Assembly: GCA_012932865.1 (NCBI GenBank)
Contig: SAXG01000044.1
Location: forward strand, 248,001 to 312,000
DNA length: 64,000 nt
Origin: Amylostereum areolatum
Taxonomy: Eukaryota; Basidiomycota; Agaricomycetes; Russulales; Stereaceae
Direction: 5' to 3'
Shown here: positions 11,416 to 23,037 of the stretch, one piece after another
How positions within the stretch are numbered: position 1 is the first letter of the stretch
Layout of the letters: each line of letters begins with the position of its first letter
Notes under the pieces: model-generated
What the model was told of the DNA's origin: nothing
The model's input: only the letters and a program-made list of their open reading frames with translations
Database searches by the model: none
Position numbers and translations under genes: made by a program

Positions 11416-12765
11416 CCCCTACGCCTACCTCGCACCTCTCTCCCCATCTACCTCTGCCGTCTCTACGACGTTAAAACCCCTACACCACGGATCTCCCAAA
11501 CGCACCAGTCTTCCTCCCATTCGACGGTAAACCGATCACCCCCCGAGACGACGCACCGCTCCCCTACCCCTGGTCCGACGCCATCACTGTCAACTGCGTC
11601 GTCCCCGTTCAGAACCTTTGCAAGAAGGATCCGTGGACCGCACACGGCCTCAACTTCCGCATCTTCGAGTGGAGGTGGCATAAGAATCATGGTACGGTCG
11701 TCCTCGCCCTCTACACCCGGATCACTACGTGCATCAACGTAGATCTCGAATGACTCGAGTTCACCCTCCACGCCCCCACCTACCACACCTACCTCATCCA
11801 GAACGCTCCCAACCCGATCCTTCAGACAAGCTTCACCTCCATCTCCCAGTTTAATTGCTGGACTCCTGAATCTACCCTGCCACCAGTCCTCCGTCCCACC
11901 ATCAAGGGTAAGACCCTTTGTCTCCGCCACCACGAACACAAGATCCGCCAGGCAGTAAAAGCCGGCTACCTCACCCAGAAACTCCTCAGTCGTCGCCCCG
12001 TCGTGGCCGACTTCTTCTAGAACCATTGCTTCCCAACCCTTCACCCGTCCCCCCACCTCCGAGTTTCCACCGGGTATCTTCCACGACTATTGTCCACACG
12101 AGTACTCCGTCCTCACCTCCCTAGACACCAAGAGATCGGTACATTGGGCCCACAACCCTCCCGAAGAAAGCAGACAAGACTGGTACTTTCAAGGAGGCGA
12201 CTATCTCACAGACGAAGACTTTGATCTCGCAACCGACATCCTCACCGCCTTCCTCAACCCACCAGCATCCTCTTCCCCACCGCCCCGCCAATCCACTGTT
12301 CTCTTCCCCCCCAGGGGATTCAAGTTCGATAGCGTCACCAAGAAATGGTACGCGTATCGACGAAACCGACAAGGAACACCAGGGCGCACAGTAGTTGAGT
12401 GGCAACCCTCTAGTACAAACCCTGTTCAGGATTTCTGGTTTTGGAGACACAACCAGGTTCTCATCACACCCCTCGACTTCCAAGTCGCGCGTGAAGTCCA
12501 AATCGAGCTTGACGAAGCTGAAGAACATCGCAAGGAACTCCGACGCCAACAAGAAGCAGCCTTCACCCGATCCCTCGACGTCGCCCTCCCCGCTGACAAA
12601 ATGTCCGATGAAGAAACCAAACCCTCGACCGCCTCCAAGCGCAAGCTCGGCCCCAAGCCAAAGCCCTTCAAGGGTGACAGACGCGACACCCTCCGATTTG
12701 CCCTAGAGCTCCGCATGTTCCTTCGTGTTAACAAAGATGTTTACACTACAGACAATGCCAAGATG
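11416..12765 (+). pseudogene. Element F leader and 5' part of gag
   Basis: After the leader, a degraded gag-upstream frame runs from about 11480 (TPRDDAPLPYPWSDA; YLTQKLLSRRPVVADFF) with stops near 11750 and 12018. The frame is open again up to 12765 (WYFQGGDYLTDEDFDLATD; ALPADKMSDEETKPSTASKR; RFALELRMFLRVNKDVY). It stops at the TIR element; joining its last codons (AAG ATG) to 17745 restores ...AKM-LLLSLMEGDTANSWA in frame. Thus the N-terminal Gag of F is split by 5 kb. Confidence 0.7.
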
Positions 12766-13289
12766 CATCAGGAAAACTCCCGGTACTTGACAGTGACTTG
12801 GGGTCCTTGGGCAAGTCACCCAGTGCCCCAAGTCCCCAGCAATGTGCACATTGGCCAAGCCGGGCCACTTTCTGGCCCAAGTACCCATTTCACTTGAGGC
12901 TAGCCTTGGATACACTTGGTAAGTAGATGTCAAGGTAGGGAAGGCCATGAGACAGGAGGCTCAAGTACCCAAGTATATGGTCCAGTAGTTTCAGATACTG
13001 CAATGAATTGCTCAGGCCATTGTCCAGTCACTCCAAGCACTGAAAGCACACAGTTTAGGGGGCACAAAGCAGATCATAATCCATCCAATCATATAGTACT
13101 AGTACATGATATATGGATACGGACAAAGCCAATCGGACACAAGTACAGCAAGCACAGAAGCAAACCAACATCAGGGTCAGAGCAGTGGTAGCACCGACAC
13201 ATGCAAGAGATCACGCGCGGGCAGAGGCATCTCGCGCGGACGGAGGCACCTGAAGTGGCGCAAAAGTTAGTGCTGTAGATATAAAGAGT

Positions 13290-14500
13290 GGAGGGAAATG
13301 CACATTAACGGCGTGCAACAGGGCGGGAGGACATGCGGGACAGTGGGTCGGGAGGGGATGTACATACCCTCGTCGGAATGGGCGCGTTCGGACTCGGGCT
13401 CACCCATGGGGATGTCCTCTTCCGGATCGAAGAGGCCGGGGGTGGTCAAACTCACCGTCGGTGTCGTAGGAGCGGGCGCGGGTGGGGCGGGGACTGTGGG
13501 GACGGTGTTTGCATCTGCGGGTGGGGCGGGGACTGCGAGGACGGAGTTTGTGTCTGCGGGTGGGCTGCTCGCGGGCGTTGTCCGAGGGGGGAAGGCGTGG
13601 GAGGGTAAGACGCATACTCGCGGGCCCGACAACATTCACGGCAAGTTGCGGGATGATGAGCAAGGGCGACAGCGTCGGCGGTGGCGGCGGCAGCAGCCTC
13701 CCAGGCGGGTCTGCGTGCGGCGGGGACGAGGAGGGGGGGGTCGCGGTAGTTGGGGTCGTGGAGGTCGCCGTCGGTGTCGACGTAGGCCTGTGCGGAGTCG
13801 GGGGAGGAGCCGGTAGAGGAGGAGTGGGAGAGAAAGGTGGGGTCGAGCAGTGAGAGAGGTAGGTAGGGTTGAGGAGGCGGAAGATGTCGGCACGTTGGTC
13901 GCGGGTGACGTGGCCATTGGCGGGTGACGAGGCCGTTGGTGGGTGACGAGGCTGTTGGCGCTGGGGGCAATGTGGGTCGCGGTGGGGGCGACACGTGTTG
14001 GCGTTGGGGACGACGCGCGCTCGGGCGTTGGGGGGTAACGAGGCCGTCGGCCTTGAGGGCGACGGGCGTGAGGGTTGGGGACGAGGCCGTCGGTGTTGAG
14101 GGTGACGAGGGCGTTGGCGTTGAGGGCGACGCGCGTTCGCATGGGGGTGACGAGGGGGCGGCGCTGAGGGGTGATGAGGCCGTGGGGGTGACGAGGCCGT
14201 GGGGGTGACGAGGCCGTGGGGGTGACGAGGCCGTGGGGGTGACGAGGCCGTGGGGGTGACGAGGCCGTCGGTGTTGGGGGCGACAGGTGCATTTGCGTTA
14301 AGGGCGACGGGTGTAGGCATTGAGGGCGACGGGCGTGAGCGTGGAGGACGACGGGCGTGGGTGCTGAGGGCGATGGGCGTTGAGGGCGGCGGTAGGGTGG
14401 CGGGTGACGGTGACAGCGAGGTTGACGATGACGCCACTGGGTCCCCAACGACGACGGATGTCGTGGTTGAAGACAAAGAGTCAACGCGGCGTTGAGCGCC
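13290..14500. repeat. GC-rich periodic cargo of the TIR element
   Basis: Low-complexity GC-rich block with GACGAGGCCGT-, GGCGACGGGCGT- and GTTGGGGG-like words. Long open frames on minus (up to 358 codons, Pro/Ser/Arg/His rich) follow from the composition and show no domain. It includes a 17-bp tandem array (14171-14272). The composition resembles the 10260-10980 block but the words differ. Confidence 0.6.
14171..14272. repeat. 17-bp tandem array, six copies
   Basis: Unit GTGACGAGGCCGTGGGG repeated six times head to tail, the first copy with GTGATG. The array keeps a strict 17-bp step (T of GTGA at 14172, 14189, 14206, 14223, 14240 and 14257), so it does not preserve a reading frame. Confidence 0.85.
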
Positions 14501-14739
14501 GATAACAGTGACGAGTCATGTGATGTTTTCCGTTCTCGAAATTCACTAAGTCATAACTTTGCAAGTATTGACACATTCAACTAAGTAACATGCTAAATTT
14601 CCCAAGTATGAAAGTAAACTACTACATTTTCAAGGATCCTCCCAAGTTCCACTTATTTCACCAAGGTAGTCAGTCATTTTGTCCCAAGTCCAAGTGCATC
14701 TAAGGCTGCTCTTCAAGTCTAAGTGGCTGGCCCAAGTTC

Positions 14740-15231
14740 TGTCAGCAACGGTCTACCTGTGATGCAGGTTCAGGACGTCGCGACGAGGTACAAGGCGAGG
14801 AGAGACGAGGATAGGACGAGGTATGAACTAGGTAAAACGAAGGTGTGGATCTACCCCTACAGCACTTAGGGAGGATCCCCCAGGTAGCCGGAGAATAGAA
14901 AAGGTCGAGATGACCCCTCCTCATAGATTAGAGAGCCCTTATATACATGAGGATAAGAGCCCAAACAAGGACAAACGAAGCCGGAGTAGGAGTGGGTCAG
15001 GACGGACTACGAAGGGGGTACCACGGAGTACGAAGTGGGTCACAACACGAGGCGAGGTAAGTATGACTCCAAGGTCTAGATCATGACCGAGGAAGCCGAG
15101 AAGACCGGTATGCCCGAAGGGCCGGACGCGATGCGAAGCGAGGCGAAGTCCGATGCGAGGTCCGATGGTAAACTACTATAAACTACAATAAATGTAGGTC
15201 CGATGTATACAATTTGGAGGCGTTCATGACA
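14740..15231 (-). repeat. 3' LTR of element D
   Basis: 492 bp, TGTCA...TGACA ends. On minus it carries TATATAAGGG followed by ATCTCGACCTT 34 nt downstream. Confidence 0.9.
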
Positions 15232-17207
15232 TTACCCCCAATTCACATTCATTGTCCTCAATGATCAGCCAAAAAACATGAATGAAGTAAGGCTGGTTCC
15301 AAAAACCGAAAAAAATGGGACATTTTTACCTAAAGGGTCTGGCGCTGGTATCGCGTCGCCTCGACGCTCGGCTGCGCTCTCGCTTTGGGCGAGGCTCTCT
15401 TCAGCACTTCGTCGGGGCTCGCTAGCCTACGATCGCCCTGCGACCCTTTACCCGAAGGTATCCCGAATACCGTGCGAGCTCTCTTCAAGAGCTCGCTCCA
15501 CTTACTACCTCTAGTACCTTCGACCAAAAACGACTTTGCAAAACTAGGTAGTTTCGGTAGCAAAGTCGCGCGACAGAAGCGAACGAAGTGAGCGTACAGA
15601 GCGTGTAAGCGGCCGTCCGAAAAAAAATTGCCCGAAGGCGAAACCGATGCGAAGAATGGCCAAATTAAGGCCGAAAATGATGCAAAGAATAGCCAATCCG
15701 TCGGCTAGCGCTCCTCGTCTCAAGGATGCGGAGTGGCCAATGCGTCGGCCAGCGCTTGAATCGATGATCAATATGCTTTTCAAAGCGAAGCGAACGCGGA
15801 GCAGCCTGAGTTTAATGTCTTCGGCGCGGACGGGGACGATGTGGCCTTTCGGCCCGAGCGATGAACGATGACTTCTAACGAGGGAGGCGAAGCGGAACCA
15901 ATAAAACGACTACGATGGCGGTGCGATGGTGTAAATGTCTTGGCCAATACTTTTTGACTTGTGGGTCGCTTCCACATTAGGCCTAAGACCCCAAGGATAC
16001 CGAGGCGATGCTTGAGTGTAATCTTTAGTTTATTTCCAGAGCCAGCCTGCTCAGGGTCATTACGGACCCGACGGGTAGCCAGTACGTCGGCAAGCGCTTC
16101 CCATAGGAATCCGATGCGGTGCTAGTTTAACGAAGGGGATAGCGAAGTCACATGGAAGGATACCCCTAAAGACCGGGGGGGACGGGATGCTCGTCACGTG
16201 TTTATCCTAAACGACCTATTTCCTTGTCTTCAAGCGTCATTCCAGACGCACAAACTTTCCAAGATGTCCAGATATTATCCGGAACTTTCCCTATATGTCT
16301 GCCGTAGTTTAATGTGTCATTGCGGACCATGCCTTCTAGCATGGGGAGGCGAAGGGGAACCAAGGGGACGAGGACCAGAGCTTTTGTTAAGCTGTACGAT
16401 GGCGTGACGCATCTTTCGCCGACACAAAACGAGGCAATGGTAGTTTTCGGTCATTGCGGACCCTTAGTTTATGGTCATCGCGGACCTTTCTTTTCAATGC
16501 GAAGCGAAACACAGGGTAAGTTTAAGACATTCCAGACCCGTTATACGTGGTCTAGCCCGGTGGCGGTCGTTCCAGGACCTCAACGTCATAGTTTAATGAG
16601 GTTAACTCTGACAGGAGCCTCGTGTCTTTGCGGACCCGTGCTTTTCTATGCGAAGCGAACGCAGGTGCCCTTTGATAACGGAGGTAGTTCTCCGACCCGA
16701 TGATTGCGATTCAGGTGACCATTACGTCGGTCAGCGCTCCTTTGAAAAGGATCCGATGATGGCCTAACCCCGAAGGGCAGTGATCTCCATTCCAGCGGTG
16801 CGTCGGTGATACGGCGACTACCATAAGTTTATCGTCCTTGGCGTGGACGCGGGGTAGTTTAACGTCATCTCGGACGCGACGATGCGAAGCGGAGTACAGT
16901 AGTCCGAGGCGAAGCGTTCGGCAGTTGACCAATCCCCGAAGGGAAAGGCATCAAGGCCCAGGCGCTGGGAATTACCAGCTAACCTGTTATAGACCCCTAC
17001 AGCGCAGGCATAAGGCCACAGTGCTGCAACAGTTCCGATTAAGGCATTAGGGCATAGGGCCCATGCCAACTCGATGTACAGTGCGAGAGTTCGACTTAAA
17101 TCCGAGGGTGACCAGTACGTCGGTCGGCGCTCCCCAAAGGGATATGGCAATGCAACGATATGTACGACGAAGCGACGCGGTGAACGATGATGAGGATCTC
17201 GACCTTA
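15232..17207 (-). other. Non-coding interior of element D with reiterated motifs
   Basis: No frame above about 130 codons and no domain. Two words recur in diverged form: TAGTTTAA(T/C)G with TCATTGCGGACC (near 16305, 16440, 16470, 16590, 16855) and TACGTCGGTCAGCGCTCC (near 15693, 15745, 16080, 16722, 17112). They may be packaging or structural RNA modules; this is inference. Confidence 0.6.
17196..17206 (-). promoter_or_regulatory. Self-primer binding site of element D
   Basis: On minus, AAGGTCGAGAT sits one base inside the 5' LTR and is the exact complement of ATCTCGACCTT at 17369-17379 (minus) in the LTR, an 11-nt match. Confidence 0.75.
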
Positions 17208-17699
17208 TGTCAGCAACGGTCTACCTGTGATGCAGGTTCAGGACGTCGCGACGAGGTACAAGGCGAGGAGAGACGAGGATAGGACGAGGTATGAACTAGG
17301 TAAAACGAAGGTGTGGATCTACCCCTACAGCACTTAGGGAGGATCCCCCAGGTAGCCGGAGAATAGAAAAGGTCGAGATGACCCCTCCTCATAGATTAGA
17401 GAGCCCTTATATACATGAGGATAAGAGCCCAAACAAGGACAAACGAAGCCGGAGTAGGAGTGGGTCAGGACGGACTACGAAGGGGGTACCACGGAGTACG
17501 AAGTGGGTCACAACACGAGGCGAGGTAAGTATGACTCCAAGGTCTAGATCATGACCGAGGAAGCCGAGAAGACCGGTATGCCCGAAGGGCCGGACGCGAT
17601 GCGAAGCGAGGCGAAGTCCGATGCAAGGTCCAATGGTAAACTACTATAAACTACAATAAATGTAGGTCCGATGTATACAATTTGGAGGCGTTCATGACA
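17208..17699 (-). repeat. 5' LTR of element D
   Basis: 492 bp, near-identical to 14740-15231 (two CpG-type differences). TATA box on minus near 17411; proposed transcript start at 17379. Confidence 0.9.
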
Positions 17700-17744
17700 A
17701 GTTCCAAGTGTGTCTCAAGTACCGGGAGTTTTCCTGATGTGATG

Positions 17745-18605
17745 CTCCTCCTCAGCCTGATGGAGGGAGACACGGCGAACTCCTGGGCCACGCATCGCCG
17801 CATGGAGCTCTTTGCCGACGAGGACAAGAAGGAAGAAGCCGAGGACTCTGGCGAAACACCCCCAAAGCTGCATTACAGCACCTACAAGGAGCTTTCGGAT
17901 AGGTTTGGTCATGATTTTGTACCCATCGAACCGAAGATGGAGGCCCAGCGTAAGATCAACGAGCTCACGATGACTACTCGGGACGTCACTGACTTCATCA
18001 CCGCATTCGAGCTACTGGCAACCATGTCGGAATACGATGAGGAAGCGCTAATCCACTTCTTCAAGAAAAGACTGCAGCGCGACCTTGGCAAGCAGATGGG
18101 CCGATCATATCCATTCCCTACCAACCTTGCAGAGTGGAAGGAGCGCGCCCGCCGCATCAACCACCAGTGGCTCGAAGAGAACCCGGAGAGGAAGAGCAGT
18201 CAGTCCAAGGGGGCTGTCACGCTCACCTCGAACGGTTCGGCCAACAACTCCTCGTCGTGCCGAGTTGGCGCCTTCACCAACACCTCGACCCGCCCTGCAA
18301 AGCTGACGGACGACGAATGCGCAAAGATGATGTGCGAAGGCAAGTGCTTCATGTGTCGACAGGCCGGTCACGTCTCTCGCGACTACCCCAACCGTGACTC
18401 AAGCGCGCGGCGGGTGGGTGCAGTAGAGACTGGATCCAAGGCCCCTCCCCCGCCGACGAACACGGCTCTGCCCACTGCGAAAGCGACCCCCGACCCGTCC
18501 AAGACCATCGCGGCAATCACTCGCCAGCTGAAGGATCTGGACGTGGAAGGTAAGGAACAGGCAGTGGCACTATTGAAGGATATCCTGGAGTCGCAGGATT
18601 TTTGA
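17745..18605 (+). pseudogene. Element F gag, C-terminal part with altered zinc knuckle
   Basis: Retrotransposon Gag: LLLSLMEGDTANSWATHRRM, then the capsid-like helical region (FGHDFVPIEPKMEAQ; MTTRDVTDFITAFELLATMS; RLQRDLGKQMGRSYPFPTN), then a CCHC-type knuckle reading CFMCRQAGHVSRDYP, in which the last cysteine is tyrosine. A Ser/Thr-rich tail ends at TGA 18603. The frame upstream to 17682 belongs to elements D and the TIR, not to gag. Pol begins in the -1 frame at the same point, over a run of five T, so a -1 frameshift or reinitiation could have linked them. Confidence 0.8.
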
Positions 18606-21600
18606 AACACCCCCCAGTCGCGTCGTCTGGCGGAGGCAAAGGACTTGTATCATCGGCATCTTACAATCACTTTTCTGTACTATCATCCATGACTTTATGT
18701 GAGCAATCATATCCATCGTGTGTGCACCTCTCTACTGTCACAAAGAACAGGCAAACACCCTCGATAACACTCAGAGTCAAGATGATTGGACAAGCGACAG
18801 GCCGACAAATCGACGCAGATGCACTGCTTGACAGCGGTGCAGAAGGAATCATCATCAATCGAAGCTTTGCTGAACGCAAGAAGCTGACCACGAGAAAACT
18901 AGAAAACCCGTTCCCTGTGCGTAATGTGGACGGCACTGAGAACATCATGGGCTGGGTACGTGACACGACGACCCAGCAAATCCGGATATACTCGCAAGAC
19001 TCAAAGGCATACCATGAGGAAGAAGCTGAGTTCTTTATCACCGACATCGGTGATCACGATATGATCCTTGGAACAGACTGGCTCAATGAGCATAACCCCA
19101 CCATAGACTGGCAGCAAGATCGTGTTGACATGGTCCGCTGCCCTCCCTCCTGCATTCTCTCCGAACCAACAGTGAGAAATCTTACAACAAAGCCGCGAAA
19201 GCCATTGTCGACCCGATCACAGCAAAAGGTCCAAGCTGACGAAGCCCCTAAAGTGCCTCGAGTCCCGAACGATCCCTTCCCAGAACCAATGTATGTCTCC
19301 TGGGCCCCGATCCCTACGTATGTCATCCCCGCGCGCAGGGTCAAAGGTGTTCGCATCCGCACATTCCATCTCTCACCTCTACCTGCCCGGCCTTTTCCTG
19401 AAGACGACGACGAACAACCCATGGTCTTCCGAGACTGGGAGATCAATGGCCTACGCCGTGCTGGGATCCTCCCTGAAACTGACGGCCCCAACCCAGAGGC
19501 AGTGCCAATCCATGCGGGCTTCACCAAGGCGCAAGAACTCGCAGAGCACTCAAAGGAAAATGCGTGCCCGCAAACCTTCGAAGACTTGGTGCCCCCTCCA
19601 TACCGCGACTTTGCACCGGTATTCGACAAGAAAACCTCTGAACGACTACCCGACCGACGACCGTGGGATCATGCCATCGACATGAAGGATAGCTTCGAAC
19701 CCAAGCCCTGCAAGATCTATCCACTCTCCCCCTCCGAACAGATCGAGCTCGATACCTTCCTCGACGACCACCTGAAGAAGGGCTATATCCGCCCGTTGAA
19801 TTCACCTCAGGCGAGTCCGTTTTTCTTTGTCAAAAAGAAGGATGGGAAACTGCGGCCTGTACAGGACTATCGAGAGCTGAACAAGGGTACCGTCAAGAAC
19901 GAGTATCCCTTGCCGCTGATCTCAGAAATCGTTGACCGCCTCAAGGGTGCGAAGATCTTCTCCAAGATGGATGTCCGCTGGGGATACAACAATGTCCGCA
20001 TCAAGGAAGGCGACGGTTCAAGACGAATTGCGGCCTCTTTGAACCTACGGTGATGTTTTTCGGCCTTATGAACTCCCCCGTGACGTTCCAGGCAATGATG
20101 AACGAACTTTTCAAGGATCTCATTGACTCGGGCAAAGTCATCATCTACATGGACGACATCCTTGTATTTACTTGAACCATGGAAGAACATCGTGTCATAG
20201 TACGACAGGTTCTGCAACGTTTGCAAGACAACGACCTGTTTCTCAAACCGGAGAAATGTGTCTTTGAGCAAGACTCCGTTGAATACCTTGGGCTCATTAT
20301 CTCGCACGACAGGATCACAATGGACCCTGTCAAAGTAGCGGGTATTCAGGACTGGCCGACACCTCGAACGGTTAAGGACGTGCAATCCTTCCTCGGCTTT
20401 GGTAATTTCTACCGACACTTCATCAGAGACTTCTCCAAGGTTGCACGACCTCTGTTTGACTTGACAAAGAAGGACTGCACATGGAATTGGTCGATGGACT
20501 GTCAGACTGCATATGACGCGCTGAAAGCTGCGTTCACCTCCTCCCCTGTCTTGGTCATGCCTAACCCAAAGAAGCCCTACCTTGTTGAAGTCGACGCCTC
20601 AGACTTTGCCACAGGAGGTATACTCTCTCAGAAAGGCGACAATGACCACTGGCATCCGGTGGCATATCTGTCCAAGGCCCTATCGGAACCGGAACACAAC
20701 TACAACATCTACGACAAAGAACTGCTCGCAATCATACGCGCACTTGAAGCCTGGCGTCACTATCTTGAAGGAGCCCCCGACACTGTTGAAATCTGGACGG
20801 ATCACAAGAACCTAGAGCACTTCAAGACGGCACAGAAGCTGAGCCGCAGACAGGCGCGTTGGGCTCTTTTCCTTACCCGATTTGACTTCTCGCTCGTTCA
20901 CAAACCAGGAGTATCCCATCGCCCGGACCCAATGTCTCGACGACCCGATCACAAACACGGTGTTGAGAATGACAACAAGGAGCATGTCCTGCTCGACCCC
21001 AAATACTTCCAGATACGCGCAACAAGGCCAGGAGCAGTAACCTCCCTCGGCGATGTTGAACTCCGACGACGGATCCGCGACTGCAAGACCAAGGACATTG
21101 AGGTTGTTCAAGCTCTGGATGCCGTCCTACGGAATGGGCCATGTACACTCGTTAAAAACCTCCAAGAATGGAACTACAAAGAAGGCCTGGTCCTGTTCAG
21201 AGGAAAGGTATACGTTCCCGCAGATGACGAGTTGCGACACGACATTGTCAAAATGTACCACGAATCACCTCTGGCTGGACACCCTGGTCGCTTCAAGACC
21301 TACGAACTTGTGAGTCGTGAATATTGGTGGCCTGGCATGTCTGTCTTCATCCGCGACCTTGTAGCAGGATGCGCAACCTGCCAGTCGACGAAGACGCAGA
21401 GTAGCCGACCCCACGTTGACATGATCCCGAACAAAGTACCCGATCGACCATTTGGCGTCATCTCTACCGACTTCATTGTTGAACTCCCAGACTGCGAAGG
21501 CTATAATGCCGTCAATGTCGTAGTCGATCGCCTCACCAAGATGGTAGTTACCACTCCATGCACGACGAAGATCACCAGCGATGGCACAGCCAACATTCTC

Positions 21601-22615
21601 TTCGACAAGGTATACCGACACTATGGCTTAGCAGACAAGATCATCTCGGATCGGGGACCCCAATTTGCTGGACAGGTGATGCGTACACTTAACGAGAAGC
21701 TCAGGATCAAGTCTGCCCTTAGCACAGCGTATCACCCACAGACAGACAGCCAGACCGAACACGAGAACCAGAACCTCGAGCAGTTCCTGCGAGTATTCTG
21801 CAACTACCGTCAAGATGACTGGGTGAAGTGGTTGCCCTTCTTCGAGTTTTCTCACAACTCCCGCACCCACGCAGCCACTGGAAAGGCTCCCTTTGAAGTC
21901 CTCTACGGTTTCCTCCCCAAGATGTACCCGTCCGTAAACCCGTCCTCAAAGGTCCCTGCAGTTGAAGAATGTCTCCGTCAACTTGAAGAAGTCCGACAGG
22001 AGATCAAGGCTAGCCTCGCCCTCGCATCGGACTTGATGAAGCACTACAATGGCAACACGATCAGCAAATCAACACAGTTTGCCGTCAGAGACAAAGTATG
22101 GCTAGAAGGCAAGAATCTGAAGACGACAAGACCAAAAGCTAAGCTTGCCGCCAAACGATTCGGACCCTTCAAGATCATTGACGTCATCAGCCCAGTCAAC
22201 TATTGCTTGAAGCTGCCAAAGACGTGGCGGATCCATTCAGTCTTCCATGCCTCGTTGCTCACCATGTACAAGGAGACAACCGCTCACGGGCCAAACTATG
22301 AACAGCCACCACCCGACCTCATTGACGATGAAGAAGAATACAACGTTGAAGACATTGTTGACTCCAAGCCAACCCGCAACAAGAAAGGTATTCAGTACCT
22401 TGTCAAGTGGGCCGGCTATCCCGACTCCGAAAACACCTGGCTCCCGCGTTCGTCGCTCTCAAAGGTTACCGACATGATCGATGCCTTCCACAAGCGCCAT
22501 CCAAATGCGCCCCGCCCTGTACGTTCCCTCGGCATCTCCTTTGACGATTTTCTCGCATCCACCCTTGCAGATGACATCGCACTCCAGGCGAAAGCACGTC
22601 TTAAAGGGGGGGTAA
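18602..22615 (+). pseudogene. Element F pol (protease, RT, RNase H, integrase, chromodomain)
   Basis: Protease with LLDSGAEG; RT with RPVQDYRELNK and KMDVRWGYNNVRIKEGD; here about 13 nt are missing (near 20013, where the family has EWKAAF), shifting the frame. RT continues at 20048 with FEPTVMFFGLMNSP and the catalytic IYMDDILVFT, followed at once by TGA (20174-20176), where related elements have Arg or Glu. From 20179 one frame of 834 codons gives RNase H (VDASDFATG; YDKELLAI; WTDHKNLEHF), integrase zinc finger (HESPLAGHPGRFKT...GCATC), catalytic core with ISTDF, ISDRGPQF and QTEHENQ, and a C-terminal chromodomain (VEDIVDSKPTRNKKG; YLVKWAGYPDSENTW). Confidence 0.9.
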
Positions 22616-23037
22616 TGTCACGGATCGCTCCATTTCTCTCTTCGTTTGCAGACCTCGTACACGCGACACGTCACGGCACATGACTTTCCTTTGCATCACA
22701 TGCTCCAACGATGTCATTGCCCGGACTTCCGAGCGGGGTTCCGCATCCTTATCTATGACATCATCGCTCCGGACTTCCGTCCTCCGCCCCATGACTCCTT
22801 CCTTATTGTTCCCCCCGCTTGCACCACTATCGCATTGCATCGCACCATCATTCCCACTTGTATATAAGGACAGTGTTTCTCTCCCCTTTTCCCTAGACTG
22901 TCCATCTCGTCATACGGTACTGTAGCTCGCGTTGCACTACCCTAGACCTGGCACTCTCGAATCCATTTGTTTCCCTCGCTCCTCCCATCGTCGCGACTTA
23001 GGCGGTTCCTTCGGTCTCATAAACTGCATTTCTGACA
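22616..23037 (+). repeat. 3' LTR of element F
   Basis: 422 bp; the polypurine tract AAAGGGGGGG lies just upstream. Eleven differences from the 5' LTR, all CpG to TpG/CpA. Confidence 0.93.

Larger units (their letters stand above)
14735..17704 (-). mobile_element. Non-coding LTR retrotransposon D (LARD/TRIM-like), minus orientation
   Basis: Complete element 14740-17699 (2960 bp) flanked by the 5-bp duplication AGTTC (14735-14739 and 17700-17704). Two 492-bp LTRs enclose a 1976-bp interior without any convincing gene. Read on minus: 5' LTR 17208-17699, self-primer site 17196-17206, interior, polypurine tract TTGGGGGTAA next to the 3' LTR (14740-15231). The LTRs differ at two sites, both CpG to CpA, so insertion is recent. 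The LTR start-site word is the same as in element A, so A-type proteins may mobilise it in trans. Confidence 0.88.
12766..17739. mobile_element. Non-autonomous TIR DNA element inside gag of F
   Basis: Perfect 25-bp terminal inverted repeats at 12766-12790 (begins CATCAGGAAAACTCCC) and 17715-17739. Flanks are AGATG left and TGATG right, a probable 5-bp duplication with one mismatch (or 4-bp GATG). Removing the element with one flank copy restores the F gag frame exactly. Subterminal DNA is dense in CAAGT/ACTTG words on both sides. The element is about 2 kb once the nested LTR element D (14740-17699) is removed, and it encodes no recognisable transposase. I cannot assign a superfamily from the ends alone. 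Confidence 0.85.

Noticed and set aside
13400..14484. Long minus-strand frames (282 and 358 codons) in the GC-rich block
   Set aside because: Several overlapping frames are open at once because of the periodic GC-rich words; no domain, no intron logic, and the 17-bp array does not keep frame.
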